The notes: generated by a model from the letters alone, not told the origin. 64,000 bases of DNA from Entophlyctis helioformis (GCA_025526915.1 JAHLKH010000152.1:1-64000), one strand, 5' to 3'; positions 31,415-43,500 are shown, counted from the first letter of the stretch. Program-made: numbers and translations.

Positions 31415-32476
31415 TCAGAGGAACAGGGCAAGGACAACAGACGCGAGGGCACCGGCAACGCCGTACGAGACCTGCGACGCGCTGTTCTTGGTGGCGCCGC
31501 CCGTGTTGGACTTGACACCAAGCGGCGTGGTCGCGTCGAGCTTGGCAATGTTGCCGTGCACAGAGTGCTTGGCAAGGGCGAGGCGGGCGAGTTGGGGGTA
31601 GAAGGTGCGGTCGGGCTGTACGCGTAGATGTACGGCGACGAGGCAGTGACGCTGAGCTCGCCAGCGGCGGGACGCTGTGATGCAAGAGCAGGTCAGCACG
31701 CAAGCGTTCATGAGATGGACCCGAGGGTGCAACATACGCTGAAGGAGAAGACGATCTTTGCCCACGATGGAGCAGTGATGCCAGCGGCGTGGGGACCAGA
31801 GTGGCAATGGTCTCGGTGCTCACTGGCGGCAGAGCACGGGCGTTCGAGGTGCGGGCCGAAAAGGTGATGCCGCCCGTCGAGTTGAGCCAGCCGACGTACA
31901 TGCTTGCCTGGGACATGGACGAGCCAAGGCCGAGGGCAGCCCAGCTGGGTGCGATAAGGGCGGATGGCAGATGTGGCGGAAGAAGAGGGTTCGGTGGCAC
32001 AAGCACAAGCGCCGACACAAGCCACGGACATAGCCAAGCAGCACTGGAGTCAGCGTGCCGTTCAGGCCAGACAATGCAAGCGAACAATGCACCAGCCTGT
32101 ACGTGGATGGACTGCAAGTGCCGTGGCTGCTGATGTCTGCCTGCTCTGTGCAGCTGCCGCCCGTTGGCGGTTGACCAGTAGCAGCAGCGGCGGCGGCAGA
32201 CAGTGGCAGACAGTGGCAGACAGTGGCAGATAGCGACAGACACAGGCAGCCAGCCAGACAAGCTGGCAAACAGCGGTAGACAGACGGCGGTAGACAGCGG
32301 TAGACAGGCACAGCTTACCCGGCAGCGGCGGACTGAACGGTGTAGACGACGTTGGCGCCGGACGTGCCGGCAACGACACAGAAGTTCTGGCCTTCACAGA
32401 AGCTGTCCTCGGCGAGGACAGGCTGCACAGCGGTGGCGGCGAGGGCAAGGACAAGAGTGGCGGCAGAAGCGAGCAT
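31415..32476 (-). CDS. DOMON-only protein 3, GPI-type tail
   Basis: Three exons: 32476-32319, 31944-31738, 31674-31415. Signal peptide MLASAATLVLALAATAVQPV, then DOMON: DSFCEGQNFCVVAGTSGANV, GWAALGLGSSMSQASMYVGW, TGGITFSARTSNARALPPVS, ITAPSWAKIVFSFS, SSPYIYAYSPTAPSTPNSPA. The tail, SASQVSYGVAGALASVVLAL, fits a GPI signal. Two one-base losses, near 31785 (between VPTP and AGIT) and near 31570 (after NSPAS), break the frame. Restoring one base in each makes all phases close at about 207 residues. It starts divergently from DOMON-b561 protein 4, 186 bp away. Confidence 0.8.
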
Positions 32477-32662
32477 GTTGGATGTTGATGTGGGGGAAAG
32501 GAGGCGTGGGGTCGACAGCTTTTAAGGACGGCGGCTGGGCTCCGTGGCGCGCCACATGACGAACAATGCCGCCTGACCGCGTGGCGCACGGGGTACCGAA
32601 CTTCGCTGTTTTGGCAAAAGTTGGCATCAGGCCACTCAAGATCTTCAGGCCAATCTGCCAGC

Positions 32663-34434
32663 ATGAAATCAGGCACATTCGCATGGCTGCTGGCTGCTCT
32701 GTCCACGGTGCTCCTCCTGCCACACAGTAAGAAGCAGATCTGCAGCTCGTTTCAATGACATCTGATCCATGCCAGCAGCAGCAGCAGTAGTAACACCACC
32801 TCGTTGATCCTGCTCCAGGTGTCGTATCCGTGTCGCAGTTCTGCACTCCAGAGCAAGACTTTTGTGCGACTGGCGGCAGTGACACACTCGGCAACATTAT
32901 TGTGACGGTCCACGCCGCTGCGGCCGGGTAAGCCGCTGTCTGCCCTGCCAGCCACATGCCCAACCACAGCCCCTCGCGCGTGTCTGCCACCCTTCTCAGC
33001 GTGCGTGTGTTGGCTCACATCCGCGTCTGCCGTGCCGTGCCTGTCTGTCTGTTTGTTTGTTGTTGTTGCCAACAATAATCATTTGTTGTCTGCCGCCTCC
33101 TGCGACTGGCCCGCTCGACTTGAAGCTATGCGGCCTTTGGCATTGGCAGCTCCATGTACAATGCCACCATCTTTGTCGGCTTCCGAAACAGCACCGGTGG
33201 CATCACCCTCTCGCCACGGACGTCCGAAGAACACGGCCTGCCGCTCTATGCTCCCCAGATTGTCGCGTCTCTTGTGGATGTCCAGCAGGTTGCCGCGCCG
33301 CTGTGGGCCAAACTCTCGTACACGTTCCAGCATCCGGCCGCTGGCATCACCAGCAACACGACGTACATTTACGCGTGGAGCGAGTCGCCTCCAAGCTCGC
33401 CAGACTCGCCCAGCTCTGGGTTTGGCTACCATTACAGCCGCGGCATTATCCAGGGACTGGATCTCACATCGCCTGCACTGCTCTCGGCTGTGGACAACCA
33501 CACTATCGCAAGCAAGACGGCCGACGGTTTCCATCAGAGCGTGCCAGTCGGCGTCGCGTCCAAGGCATCCTTGTCAATGTCGGAGGGCCGACCACAGCCG
33601 ATGTGGGACCTGCCTGAAGGAGTGGGATACGACACGATTCTCCGCCTGCACGGCGTCATTATGGTCATGGCCTGGACCATCTGTCCTGCGTTTGGGCAAG
33701 TGTGCCGTCTTCCCATGCTGTGCGCATCCTTCGGGTCTAACTCGATGCATATTTGGGCATTGCCTTTTACAGCATCTTCATTGCGCGGTACCTCAAGGAG
33801 ACGCTGGGCGTGATGTGGTTCCGCTTGCACGTGTTCTTCATGGTCGTTGGCACGGGCATCTTGACGATTGGTGGCATTGCGCTCGTCTACATGCACAAGC
33901 CACCACCACACTTTCAAGACAGCCCGCACAGAGTGAGTTGGATGACCTACATGCAGATGCAATCCGTTGATGTCAAGCCCCCCAAACTGAACTGTGCGCA
34001 TCGATGCAAACCACCAGGCGTTTGGAATTATTGTTGGCTTCAGCATGCTTGCCCAGATGGCACTTGGCGTCGTCTGCGATCGCATGTTCAACCCTGAGCG
34101 CACATCCGTGCCGTGGTGGGACAAGGCACACTGGGTGTTTGGACGTGCGCTGGTGATTGGCGCCGTCCTCAACATCTTTGGCGGCGTTACGCTGTACCAG
34201 TCCATGGGATACGAGATCCATCAGAGCATCCGGGCCACCTTTGCGATTCTGTTCACGGTTCTCGTTGCTGCGTTTGCATACGGCGAGTACAAGTTTGGAC
34301 AGACCAGTGCGTTGCCGCCCAGCCGTGCCGCTGTATTGATCGTGCGACTGACACTTTCCCATCACGCAGGCCACCGGCAGACGACATATGCACAGGAAGA
34401 GCAGGGCAAGGGCAGCTACCACGTCATGCCTTGA
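32663..34434 (+). CDS. DOMON-cytochrome b561 protein 4
   Basis: Exons 32663-32726, 32819-32927, 33126-33695, 33773-33932 and 34018-34434. Phases close at about 439 residues (an optional 62-bp intron near 34308 would shorten the tail). Signal peptide MKSGTFAWLLAALSTVLLLP, then DOMON: QFCTPEQDFCATGGSDTLGN, GYAAFGIGSSMYNATIFVGF, GGITLSPRTSEEHGLPLYAP. In the b561 domain all four candidate haem His are present: RLHGVIMVMAW, FRLHVFFMVV, SPHRAFGIIV, KAHWVFGRALV. Intron 3 (33696-33772) uses a GC donor (GGGCAAGT) and an ordinary AG acceptor. Likely a transmembrane electron-transfer protein at the cell surface. Confidence 0.88.
33696..33772 (+). other. GC-AG intron in DOMON-b561 gene 4
   Basis: The donor reads TTTGG|GCAAGT and the acceptor CCTTTTACAG|C. 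With this intron the protein reads ICPAFGIFIARYLK, aligning with APFVGIYIARYLK of DOMON-b561 protein 1. No GT donor nearby keeps both frame and sequence. Confidence 0.75.
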
Positions 34435-34498
34435 TGAGGCTGCCAGTGGCTGCCGCAGATCGGGATTGACGGCCATGCACTGAAATGCGGACAAACGA

Positions 34499-34604
34499 AT
34501 GAAAATCCTCGCCGCCATCTTCACAACACAAACCGCTGATGCTGTCTGTGCTCCCGCTGGTGGCCGCATGTGAGTGTGCAGATACAGACGCTTGGATGAT
34601 CACT

Positions 34605-34649
<45 letters not shown>

Positions 34650-35730
34650 ACCACTGCCATGCCCCCGATAGTGTCCAGCGTTGCCTCGCACAGACGCCCG
34701 CAACGCAGACACCGCAGGCAGCCCCAAAGCGGTTGTGCGACAACGCCGCCAATCCAACCATCTGCATCGTAACGACGCCAGCAGCCAACGGCAGCGTCGC
34801 CTTCACTGTGCACTCCAAGGCGACGGGGTGAGTGGCCGCCCTCTGCGTGTCTGCACTCAGCGCTTGGCTGCATAGATACGCTGTCCTGCCGGCCACTGTG
34901 GCTGCCGTCCATCCATCCATCCACCCGCCCACCTGCCCACCACACAAGCTGGTTCACATGCGAGTTTTCTGGAGCTCATGAGCCTCAGGAACGCCTCCGC
35001 AATTTCTCTGCGTTGCTTGGCGTCGGCCGCTCCCAACCGCCTGTTCCAACGCTAACGCCGCCGTGGACGGCCCCTACAGATGGACAGGCATTGGCTTTGG
35101 AGCCACGATGCGCAACGTGCCCATGTTCGTGGGCTGGGACGGCCCTAGCGCCCCGGTCGTGTCGACCCGCTTCTCGACAGGCTACTCGCTGCCTGCCGTC
35201 GCCAATCCAACCGGTGCACGCGCCGTGGCTCTTGCAGTGCCAGCGCCTGCCTGGGTCGGTGCAGGCATCTCCTTCTCGTTCGAGGTGCCCCAGGCCGCCT
35301 TCAACAGAGACACCGCCTTCCTGTGGGCAACCTCCAACACCCGTCCGTCGACGCCCGCCAGCCCGTCGTCGAGCTTTTCCGGGCACGCGGGCGAAGGCGT
35401 CCTTCGCGGCGACTTGACACTGGCGGCAGCACCCGCGCCGCCACCGCCGCCTGCCGCAGCCCCGCGCCATCGCCGCCAGCGCCACCGCCTGCTGCCGAAC
35501 AGCCGCCAGCCACATCGGCACCGACATTCTCGCCGACTCCCAGTCCGTCGGCAACACCGCTTTCCGAGGCTGGCGGCATGATCGCCATCCCGAGCGGCAT
35601 GACGTACGAGACGCTGATCCTCATTCACGGCGTCGTCATGTTCATCGCATGGGGTCTCGCGCCGTTCATTGGGTGCGTCTCAATGGGCCATCTCACCTGC
35701 CGCACCATTGCTGCTCTGGTTGTTGTGGCT

Positions 35731-35771
<41 letters not shown>

Positions 35772-36443
35772 TGCATCCAGCATTGCTGCGTCGCGCTACT
35801 TTAAGCGTCAGCTTGGCGACTGGGCCTCGGTCATCAACGTCATCGCACTTGCTGTTCTCTGCGGCCTGGGCACTCTGGGTGGCATGCTGGTCATTGCTCT
35901 CTTCAAGTCCGGACCCGCCATTGGCAACGACATCCACTCGGTGCGTTGCATCTGTGGCACTCGATGGCTTGCCCCCTCAACAGATCGGAAGCGACTGACT
36001 GCCGTGTCTGCTCGATGCACAGATTGTCGGCATGGCCATGCTCGTCATGCTCTTCATCCAGGCCGTTCTGGGATTCGTTGTCCACTGGATGCACGACGAA
36101 TACCGCCACGATCGTCCCTGGTACAATGTCGCATACGCCATCCTTGGCGTTGTTCTGATCGTCGCCGGTCTCGTCAACATGTTCCTTGGTGTCGCTTCGC
36201 AGGAGCATCTTGGATACGCGGTCTCGCCCTATGTGTCCATTGGTCTTGGCATCGTTGTCGCCATTGTCATCACCCTCGTGCTCTTTGCCGAGATCCAGCA
36301 TCGCCATGGTATGTGGACCATCCCCTTGAATCGCTGCATCAGTCACTGCCATGCCAACTCACTGCACCTGCACCTCTACCTGCACCTGCCCGCTCGCAGA
36401 CAAGAAGAACAAGGAGTCGATGCACGTTGTGTACCTGCGATGA
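34499..36443 (+). CDS. DOMON-cytochrome b561 protein 5, two haem His missing
   Basis: Exons 34499-34569, 34672-34827, 35080-35672, 35781-35940, 36023-36308 and 36400-36443. An alternative ATG at 34539 gives a better-looking signal (MLSVLPLVAA) but the wrong phase. DOMON: LCDNAANPTICIVTTPAANG, GWTGIGFGATMRNVPMFVGW, VVSTRFSTGYSLPAVANPTG. A Pro/Ser-rich linker contains one missing base (near 35450). In the b561 domain the first and third haem positions keep His (LIHGVVMFIAW, NDIHSIVGMA). The second (GDWASVINVIA in place of YRLHLIC) and the fourth (WYNVAYAILGV in place of KLHWWFG) do not. It is probably a one-haem or remodelled relative of proteins 1 and 4. Introns carry CTGG and CA microsatellites. 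Confidence 0.8.
34609..34648. repeat. CTGG microsatellite
   Basis: About ten GGCT/CTGG units in the first intron of DOMON-b561 gene 5. Confidence 0.9.
35732..35768. repeat. CA microsatellite
   Basis: About 18 AC units within intron 3 of DOMON-b561 gene 5, near the acceptor. Confidence 0.95.
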
Positions 36444-36800
36444 TAATAGAAAGAGCTTCATCTATCAACCTTTACCGCGAGTCTGTAATGTTGCAGGAAG
36501 TCACTTCGGTCCAGGTAAACAGCGACAGCCAGCCAGCCAGCCAGCCAACGTGGCACACCGCACACCACACACAGCCAACGCACAGACAGCCAACCAGACA
36601 GCCAACGCACAGTCGGCCACACTAAAGCAGACAGCATAGCGTGCCATGGAGCACTCTGCGCACCTGCCAGCGCGGTGTCAGAGGGCTTGCTGCCTTCCTG
36701 GCGTTGTGCTGCGCCGCTGGCTAGTGCAGGTGTTTGAGCAATGCTTCGCAAGCATACACACGAGCTGACGCTGTGCCTGTGCCTGCCGCCTACACTCTAG
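36444..36800. other. Intergenic/5' region of Chs5 gene
   Basis: About 360 bp with CCAG/CAGC repeats (36525-36600). It must contain the unresolved first coding exon of the Chs5 gene. No other gene is seen. Confidence 0.4.
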
Positions 36801-37820
36801 TTCACTGTCGGCAAGGTCGATGCTGGCATGGCCATCCTGCTGTCGCCAGACCACCATCTGCTCGAGTTTCCAGCCGTTATGCTTCCGGTGTGTGCCAGAC
36901 TGCCTTCTCGCTCGCAGCCTTGTGCCCCGTGCCCAACAGCCTTGCTGCTGTGCTGCCTGCTGCATAGCCAACCGACTCTTACCGACTGACTGACTGGCTG
37001 ACCGACCGACTGGACCGACCGACTGACCGACTGACCGACTGGCCGGCTGCATCGGCTCGCTTGAACGCCACTTGCAATGCCATCGCCTGAAAATACCGTC
37101 GGCTGGATCTGGACTGGATCTGCCCGTCCCGACGCTTGGCTTGCGTCCTGCCAGGATGGTGTCGGAACAGGATCGATCGTCAATGTGACGGTCGAGCGCA
37201 ACAGAGACGAGGAGCAGCGACAACGGGACGAGTTCAACTCGCTGCAGGAAGACATCTTCCAGACGTATTCGCAGTCGCCCGAAGTGCCAGAGATCGAAGT
37301 CAAGGCCACAACGCAGACCTCTGTCATCATCAAGTGGAACCCGCTCGTGCTGCACTCGGCCACGTTCCGCGGCATCGACGTGTTCCGCAACGGCCAAAAG
37401 CTCAACCTGAACCTCACACCGCTCGCCACATCGGCCAAGCTCTCTGGACTGGACGTGTCGCACGAGTACGAGATCTGGGTCGTGCTGCGGACATCTGCCG
37501 GATCCTTCACATCCAATAAGCTGCAAGTCAAGACGCACGCCATGGACAACCTCACCGGCCTCAACCCGTCCTTTGGCACCTTTTCCAACGACTCCGAGGT
37601 CGAGGTGCTCACGGAGCTGTTGGCGCGCATTGGCGCCTCGTACACGGACGACCTCACCACCGACAACACGCATCTCGTCTGCTCGGTGCCCAGAGGTCCA
37701 AAGTACGAGCGAGCCAAGGAGCTCAACATTCCGATCGTGAGCCCCGAGTTTCTCAAGGCGTGCGAGCAGCAGCGCAAGGTCATGCCGGCCCACTCGTTCT
37801 ACGTTGCAAAACCACAATAA
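36801..37820 (+). CDS. CHS5: Chs5-like exomer subunit (FN3 and BRCT)
   Basis: Exons 36801-36887 and 37155-37820. A short first exon carrying the ATG is not resolved, and the acceptor at 36799-36800 (CTCTAG) shows one is needed. The N-terminal piece reads [20 protein letters not shown] and LEFPAVMLP, the Chs5 dimerisation region. [20 protein letters not shown] follows, then an FN3 domain ([20 protein letters not shown] to [20 protein letters not shown]) and a BRCT domain ([20 protein letters not shown] to [15 protein letters not shown]). In yeast, Chs5 scaffolds exomer, which carries chitin synthase Chs3 from the trans-Golgi network to the surface. This protein stops right after BRCT at about 251 residues plus the missing start, without the long C-terminal tail of the yeast protein. 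Confidence 0.85.
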
Positions 37821-37864
37821 ATCTCGCTTTCGGCTTTGCATCTCACACACATACACACACATTC

Positions 37865-39043
37865 ATGTCGCTTGAAGGACTGCTCAACTGGCCGCCTCCA
37901 GACCGCCTGCTGGGCCGCAACCAGAGCCCAGATGCAAGCTCGTCGGGCAGCGTCTTTCTGATAACAGACACACTTCAGCGCAGCGGCTCGTTTCTGCTGC
38001 ACCGTTTTGTTGCTCGGCACCTGCGGCTGCCGGCCTGGGCCGTCACTCTTGTCTGCATATCTCAGCAGCCGGCACACTATGCCGCCGTCCACAAGAAGCT
38101 GGTACATCCACCGCCTGTCCATCCACCGCCTGTCCATCCAGGCATCCACCTGCCCATCGATGCCATGCCGTCCTGACCATCAGACTGACGTTGCAAACGG
38201 ACATTGTCGACAGGGCATGCATCTCTCGCTGCACCAGAAGAAGCACACCTTCCAAGCCATTGACGTCTTTTCCCGGCTGGCCGACACTGTTGAGCCGGCA
38301 CCGCCTCGCTCGTCAGCAGCTGGCTCAGATGCACAGGCTGATGCACAGGCGCAAGCTAGCGATCCAGTCGAGACTCTGTTTGAGCAGATTGCGGCGTCGG
38401 TGGCGTCTCAGCTGGAAAGCGTCCAAAGCGAAGATCCAGATGCGGCAGTCAAGCCGTGCATCGTGATTGACGACCTGTCGATGCTGCTCTATGCTGGCAT
38501 GAGCCCGACACAGCTCGTCAAGCTGACGATGGCGCTGTGCGATCTGGTCATTCAGGTAAGCGCAGATGGACGCTCATGCCACGGTGGCTGCGAGAGATGC
38601 GGGACAGCTGACTCTTGGATGCGATGCGATGGGATGCCATGGGACGACGACAACACAGCGCGACGGATGCTTGGTGGTTCTCGCACACGACGACTGTCCA
38701 GACGACCAAGAGCTTGTTGCGCTCAACATGTGGCTTGCGCGGCTGTCGCACGTTCTGCTCCATGTGCGTCCATTGGAGAGTGGCGTCACCGACAGCGTCC
38801 ACGGACAGGTACGGCCGGCCGACCAGCCAGCCAGGCGTGCATGCGTGCGTGTCTTGTTGTTCATGGGGCAGCCGTGCTAACACGCTGGATCGCCAGTTGA
38901 CGGTTGCGATCGGACCGCAGTCGCAGTGGGCCGCAGACGACAGCAGCAGCAGAAGCAGCCGAGGTGTGAGCGCAGGGACCCTGCTCTACAGGATCGCCGA
39001 CGCCTCGGTTGATTGGTTCGCGCTCGGGTCAACGAGGTTGTGA
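37865..39043 (+). CDS. ELP6: Elongator complex subunit 6
   Basis: Four exons, 37865-38101, 38214-38555, 38659-38808 and 38897-39043. All phases close at 291 residues. The fold is RecA-like without a functional ATP site: SVFLITDTLQRSGSFLLHRF, WAVTLVCISQQPAHYAAVHK, GMHLSLHQKKHTFQAIDVFS, PCIVIDDLSMLLYAGMSPTQ, DGCLVVLAHDDCPDDQELVA, VRPLESGVTDSVHGQ, and an end of ADASVDWFALGSTRL. The order and motifs match Elp6, which forms a hexameric ring with Elp4 and Elp5 that binds tRNA for wobble-uridine modification. It starts 44 bp after the Chs5 stop, same strand. Residues 100-125 or so form an Ala/Gln-rich insertion. Confidence 0.85.
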
Positions 39044-39185
39044 CATTCATCCAAAGCTCCCTTCACCGTCAACAACAAAGCTCCTGTCATTGCCAGCCAC
39101 AAGGCACCCCCCAAGTTACAGTTCAACCAGTCTCCAGTCTCCAGTCTCCTTCAGTCGCCAGCCCCCCTCCCCCACAGAATCCCCA

Positions 39186-39933
39186 ATGCACATTACAATC
39201 TCATCACAGACCGTCCGCTGCGACCTGGACGTCGAGGCTGAGGACTCGGCCGAGATGCTCAAGGTCCTGGTCTTCTCGCTGCAGGGCATCTCGCCCGACG
39301 AGCAGCAGCTCGTCTTCAACGGCCGCATCCTGCAAGATTACCAGACGCTGGTGTCGTGCGGCATCAGAGACGGCTCGGCCATCACAATGACGACGACCAG
39401 CACATCATCCGCAAGCGCCGAGCCGTCTGCTGCGGCAGACGCAGGCGCAAGTACGGCCGCCGCCGCCGCCACTGCTGCTCCTCAAACCCTGGCCGAATCA
39501 ACGCCATTGCCGCCAACTCCGTCTCCAACTGCTGCAGAGCCTGCGAGTGGGGCAAGTAGCGGCAGCGGCGCAGCAGAGAGCAGCAGTACAGGCAGCGGCA
39601 GCGGCAGCGCAGGGAGCAGTCCGCCTGTCCGTGCCAAGGGCGGGCGATGCAATGCGCCAGGATGCACCAGCAAGGCCGTCAAGATTGTCGGCGAATGCAG
39701 GTGAGCAATGTGCCGATCACGGGCGGTGATGTGACGTTCACCCTGTCTGGCTGACCGACTGACTGGCTGGTCTATGCTCCCTTCGGCAGGCATTGCGCGC
39801 TGGCATATTGCAGCAAGCACCGGCTGCCCGAGTCGCACGCATGCTCGGCCATCCAGGCTGTCCGGCAAGCGTCGCACGACAGGCTGGCGGGCAAGCTGAT
39901 GGGCGAAAGTGCGTGGCGTCCAAGATCGCCTAG
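39186..39933 (+). CDS. Ubiquitin-like and AN1-type zinc-finger protein
   Basis: Exons 39186-39700 and 39790-39933. The N-terminus is a ubiquitin-like domain (MHITISSQTVRCDLDVEAED to LVFNGRILQDYQTLVSCGIR). An Ala/Ser/Thr-rich linker follows, then an AN1 zinc finger: CNAPGCTSKAVKIVGECR joined to HCALAYCSKHRLPESHACSA. The natural end KCVASKIA is read only if one A is restored in the AAA run at about 39906-39908. As written, the frame runs on into non-coding repeats to about 40204. Ubl-AN1 proteins work with Cdc48 and the proteasome in stress handling of ubiquitinated proteins (family knowledge). Confidence 0.83.
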
Positions 39934-40496
39934 CCGCGGCCGCCGACATTGCGCATCTCCCCACTGCCACTGGCCCCTCTCGCCGCCTTTGCTCTGGCCT
40001 GTGCACCAGGCACGCTCGACTGCCTTGCCACCCCGCCGGCCGTCTGTTCATCCCCCTGTCGCTGTCCCTGTCGCTGTGCGGAGTTTTTGCAATGATATCG
40101 ATGAAGTCACCAATCGCACTTGTCCCAACCTCAGACATCAAGCGGGACAGACAGACAGCCAGACAGCCAGCCAGCCAACAAGCACCGCAAGCGCAGCGAG
40201 ATGAGAAGCTCAGACACATTCAGCAGCGACAGCAGCAGTGTTCTCAAGGTTGTTGTGCTGCTCCTGGCGCTTCCCCATTCTCACGGCTCTCACTACTCAA
40301 CATTGACGGTTGCCGCTCTCGTCACGGTCGTTGGTCGTTGGCTTGCGCGGCAGCTGGCAAATTGCGTTTTTACAGCCGAAGCTGGCTCAAACACGCCAGT
40401 TGTCGCGCAAGCCGACGAACCTCGAGAGGGGCAACCGGTTTCTCGAGGCGGAGGCTTGTCCGATGCTTGCGATTCTCGCCACATAGGCTCACCTAG

Positions 40497-40530
<34 letters not shown>

Positions 40531-40537
40531 GGGCCGC
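39934..40537. other. Intergenic region with CA repeat
   Basis: About 600 bp between genes on the same strand. It holds CAGC-rich sequence and the CA microsatellite at 40498-40527, probably the 5' leader of the next gene. Confidence 0.5.
40498..40527. repeat. CA microsatellite
   Basis: About 15 CA units ending 10 bp before the ATG at 40538. Confidence 0.95.
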
Positions 40538-43500
40538 ATGCCTTCGCCAGCAACACCACAGCCATCGCCGGCCAGCAGTCTGCTGCCCGTCATCGACAAG
40601 GCGCTGCCAACATTGCCTGCCGTTCCGTCATCGGGTTCCACCGCCATTGCACAGGTCTCGATGCGGCCCGCACTTCAACCGCCTCCAGCAGCAGCAACCC
40701 GCAGCAGCAGCCATTGCACAGGCCGCAGCTGTACATGCAGCAGCACATGCAGCAGCAGCACATGCAGCAGCAGCAGAGCCAGAGCCAGAGCCAGAGCCAC
40801 ACTCAGCCGCCGGTGCAGAGGCCTCACACCAATGCACATCCAGCCCCACACGGCCAGACACAGACGGCAATGCCGCTTCGCCGAGAATCTGCGGACAAGG
40901 AGGCCAAGGCGGCCGCACAGGCCGCTGCCCTCGCCTACCAGCAGCAGCTGCTCCTGCAGCAGCAGTACGAGGAGCTGGACCAGGAAGACTCGGAGGACTG
41001 GGTGGTGTCCAAGCTTATCTCGCAGGGCTGGGACACCGCGGCCGTCCGGCAGGCCGTGTACGATGCTGCCAACACCATCCCCAGCGACGCAGATCAGGAG
41101 CACAGCCTGCTGCAGACGGCCATGTACCTCGTCTTCCTCAGCACCTTTGAGGACCAGGAGCAGCCCCGCAGCGTGCAGTGTGAGTTGGCATCCCATGTCT
41201 AGACTGGCTGGCTGGCTGGCGCTTCGTGGCGTGGCGTGGCGTGGCCTGCATGTCCCTGCTGTCCTTGCTGCCGTGGTCGTTGCCCGGTGGCTGCCATCCA
41301 CGCCAACAATGACTGACCCGTGCAACGTGGCGTCCTGGATCTGGGCCGCTGTGAAATCGACCCGTATGTGCAGTCCAGCTGCCCAATGCGCCGCAGCAGT
41401 ACCAGCCCCTCCACCGCAGGATCAGGCCACGCAAAGGCATCATGCGTCCCCCGTCGGTGTTCCCTGACGTCGGCCGCTCCAAGATGCACATGGCCAAAGA
41501 ATGGCTCGGCAAGGCGGCAGAGTCGCTGGGCTTCAACCCTTCGTCTAAACGACCAGGCGCCGGCATCTCGTCCATGTTCTCCAAGTCGTTGTCGCCGTCC
41601 AATCCGTTCATGGACAGAAACAGCCCCAGCGCAAGCACCTCGAACTCCAACAACAACTCGCCCAATGGCGCAGTCCCTCCTCTGCAGCCGTCGTCTCCAG
41701 GACAGCCTGGCCCTGATCAGCAGCAGTCGCAAGCACCGCTGAAGCCCAAGAATCGCGTGCGCTTCATGTTCCCTGACATGACCATCGCCCCCGACTATAC
41801 CCCGCCAGAGACAGCTGGCTCATCCGCTGCACTGGAGCTGGACCTTGTAACGCCGCTACCTGTTGCTCATGCCATCGATGGCCTTGGCGATCATGGCTCA
41901 GCCGCAGTTGCCGGCACGGGCGACAGGACACCGAAGCCAACGCACCGAACGCAACAAGCACCTCAGACTGGGCAGAGCGCGTGGATGTGGACCGCCAATC
42001 CGACCTCTATAGCAGGCGTCGCTCGTCGCAGATTGTTGTGCGAAAGTCGTTCGAGTTCAAGCCGCCCGAGCTGCACCAGTACTATCTGCAGCTTCTGCAG
42101 CACGACGATCGCGAGGCTATCCCCGCTCTTGTTGATCTGCTTCGCGTCTCTGTCGAGTCGAACGAGTTCCCTGACACGATTGATTTGACGGGTGCGGTTG
42201 GCCATGGTCTGATTTGGACCGGACTAGCTCGAGTCACTTGCTGAGACCAAAGCATGCCATGATCTATAGGCATATCATTGACGGTTTCCTCTGCCAAGGC
42301 ATTCGTGGAGCTGCTCACCATCGACTTTGGGCTCAAGTCACTCATCTTGGACAATTGTTCGCTGACGGATGAAGTGCGTACCCAGTGCATGCATAGGCTG
42401 CAACGCACACTAACCATACCGCACACGGTGGACAGATTCTCAAAATGATCCTCCAGTCAGTGCTGCCCACTGCGACGCTATACAATGTGTCTATTGCAAA
42501 CAATCCGAGAATCCAGGCACATGGCATCAAGTATATGGCGGTGTTTATCAAAAAGGTGCGCTGCCACAACATCAGTGCCATTGCAGCATGCGCTTGACCT
42601 GACCATGTTTGGCTGTCATGGATCGCGACAGTCGCCGTCATTGAGACACTTGGACATCTCTGGCATCACCATTGACAGCAAAAGTGCTGCGTACCTTAAC
42701 CATGCGCTGTCTGCACACGGCGAAAAGGGTTTCAGACAGTCCACGCTCGAGACCCTTAAGATGGACAGAACAAGACTGCGATCGTCGCATCTGGAGCCAT
42801 GATTTCCGGCATTCGCAATTCGCGGCTTACCGAACTCAGTCTGCGCAATAACCAGCTGTCAAGCTCATCGGGCAAGCACATTGCCCATATCCTCGAGCCC
42901 GAGTCCGACCATACGCCTGCAGCATCAGCCGAGTCTCTGTTGTTCATGCCGGGGTCTGCAGAGCCCACAACGCGTGTTGCACAGTTGTCTATTTTGGATC
43001 TTCGCGACAATCGCCTTAGTGTAAGGCTGCCACGGCGTCATATGTGGCAAGATCCATGGATACTGACACAGCATGCTTGCTGCTATCACAGGACGGCGTG
43101 GTGGATATCGCACAGGCGCTTGCAGTCAACCGGCGGCTCAAAGAATTGTCGCTCAGAGCCAACCAGGTGGACGAGTCTGGCCTCTTGGCTTTAGTCAATG
43201 CTCTGGTAAGCGCAATCGGAGATGATGAGATGGATGCGACGGATGTGTGAGTCGATACTGATAAAGCGATGATGCTTGCAGGCCAACAACAGAGCCCTCA
43301 AGTCGCTTGATGTCAGCAGCAATGATGTATTCTCGCCGCATGCACCAGATCTGGTAATGAGCCGTGGAGACTCACATCAATGGCCCCATGCCAGAGTGGC
43401 TGACCTTTGCCGATGAACGCACAGATGACGGAACTCAAAAACATTCTCGTGACCAATCCAGTCCTCTCCAACCTCATTCTGGCGAATACCAACTTGGGCA

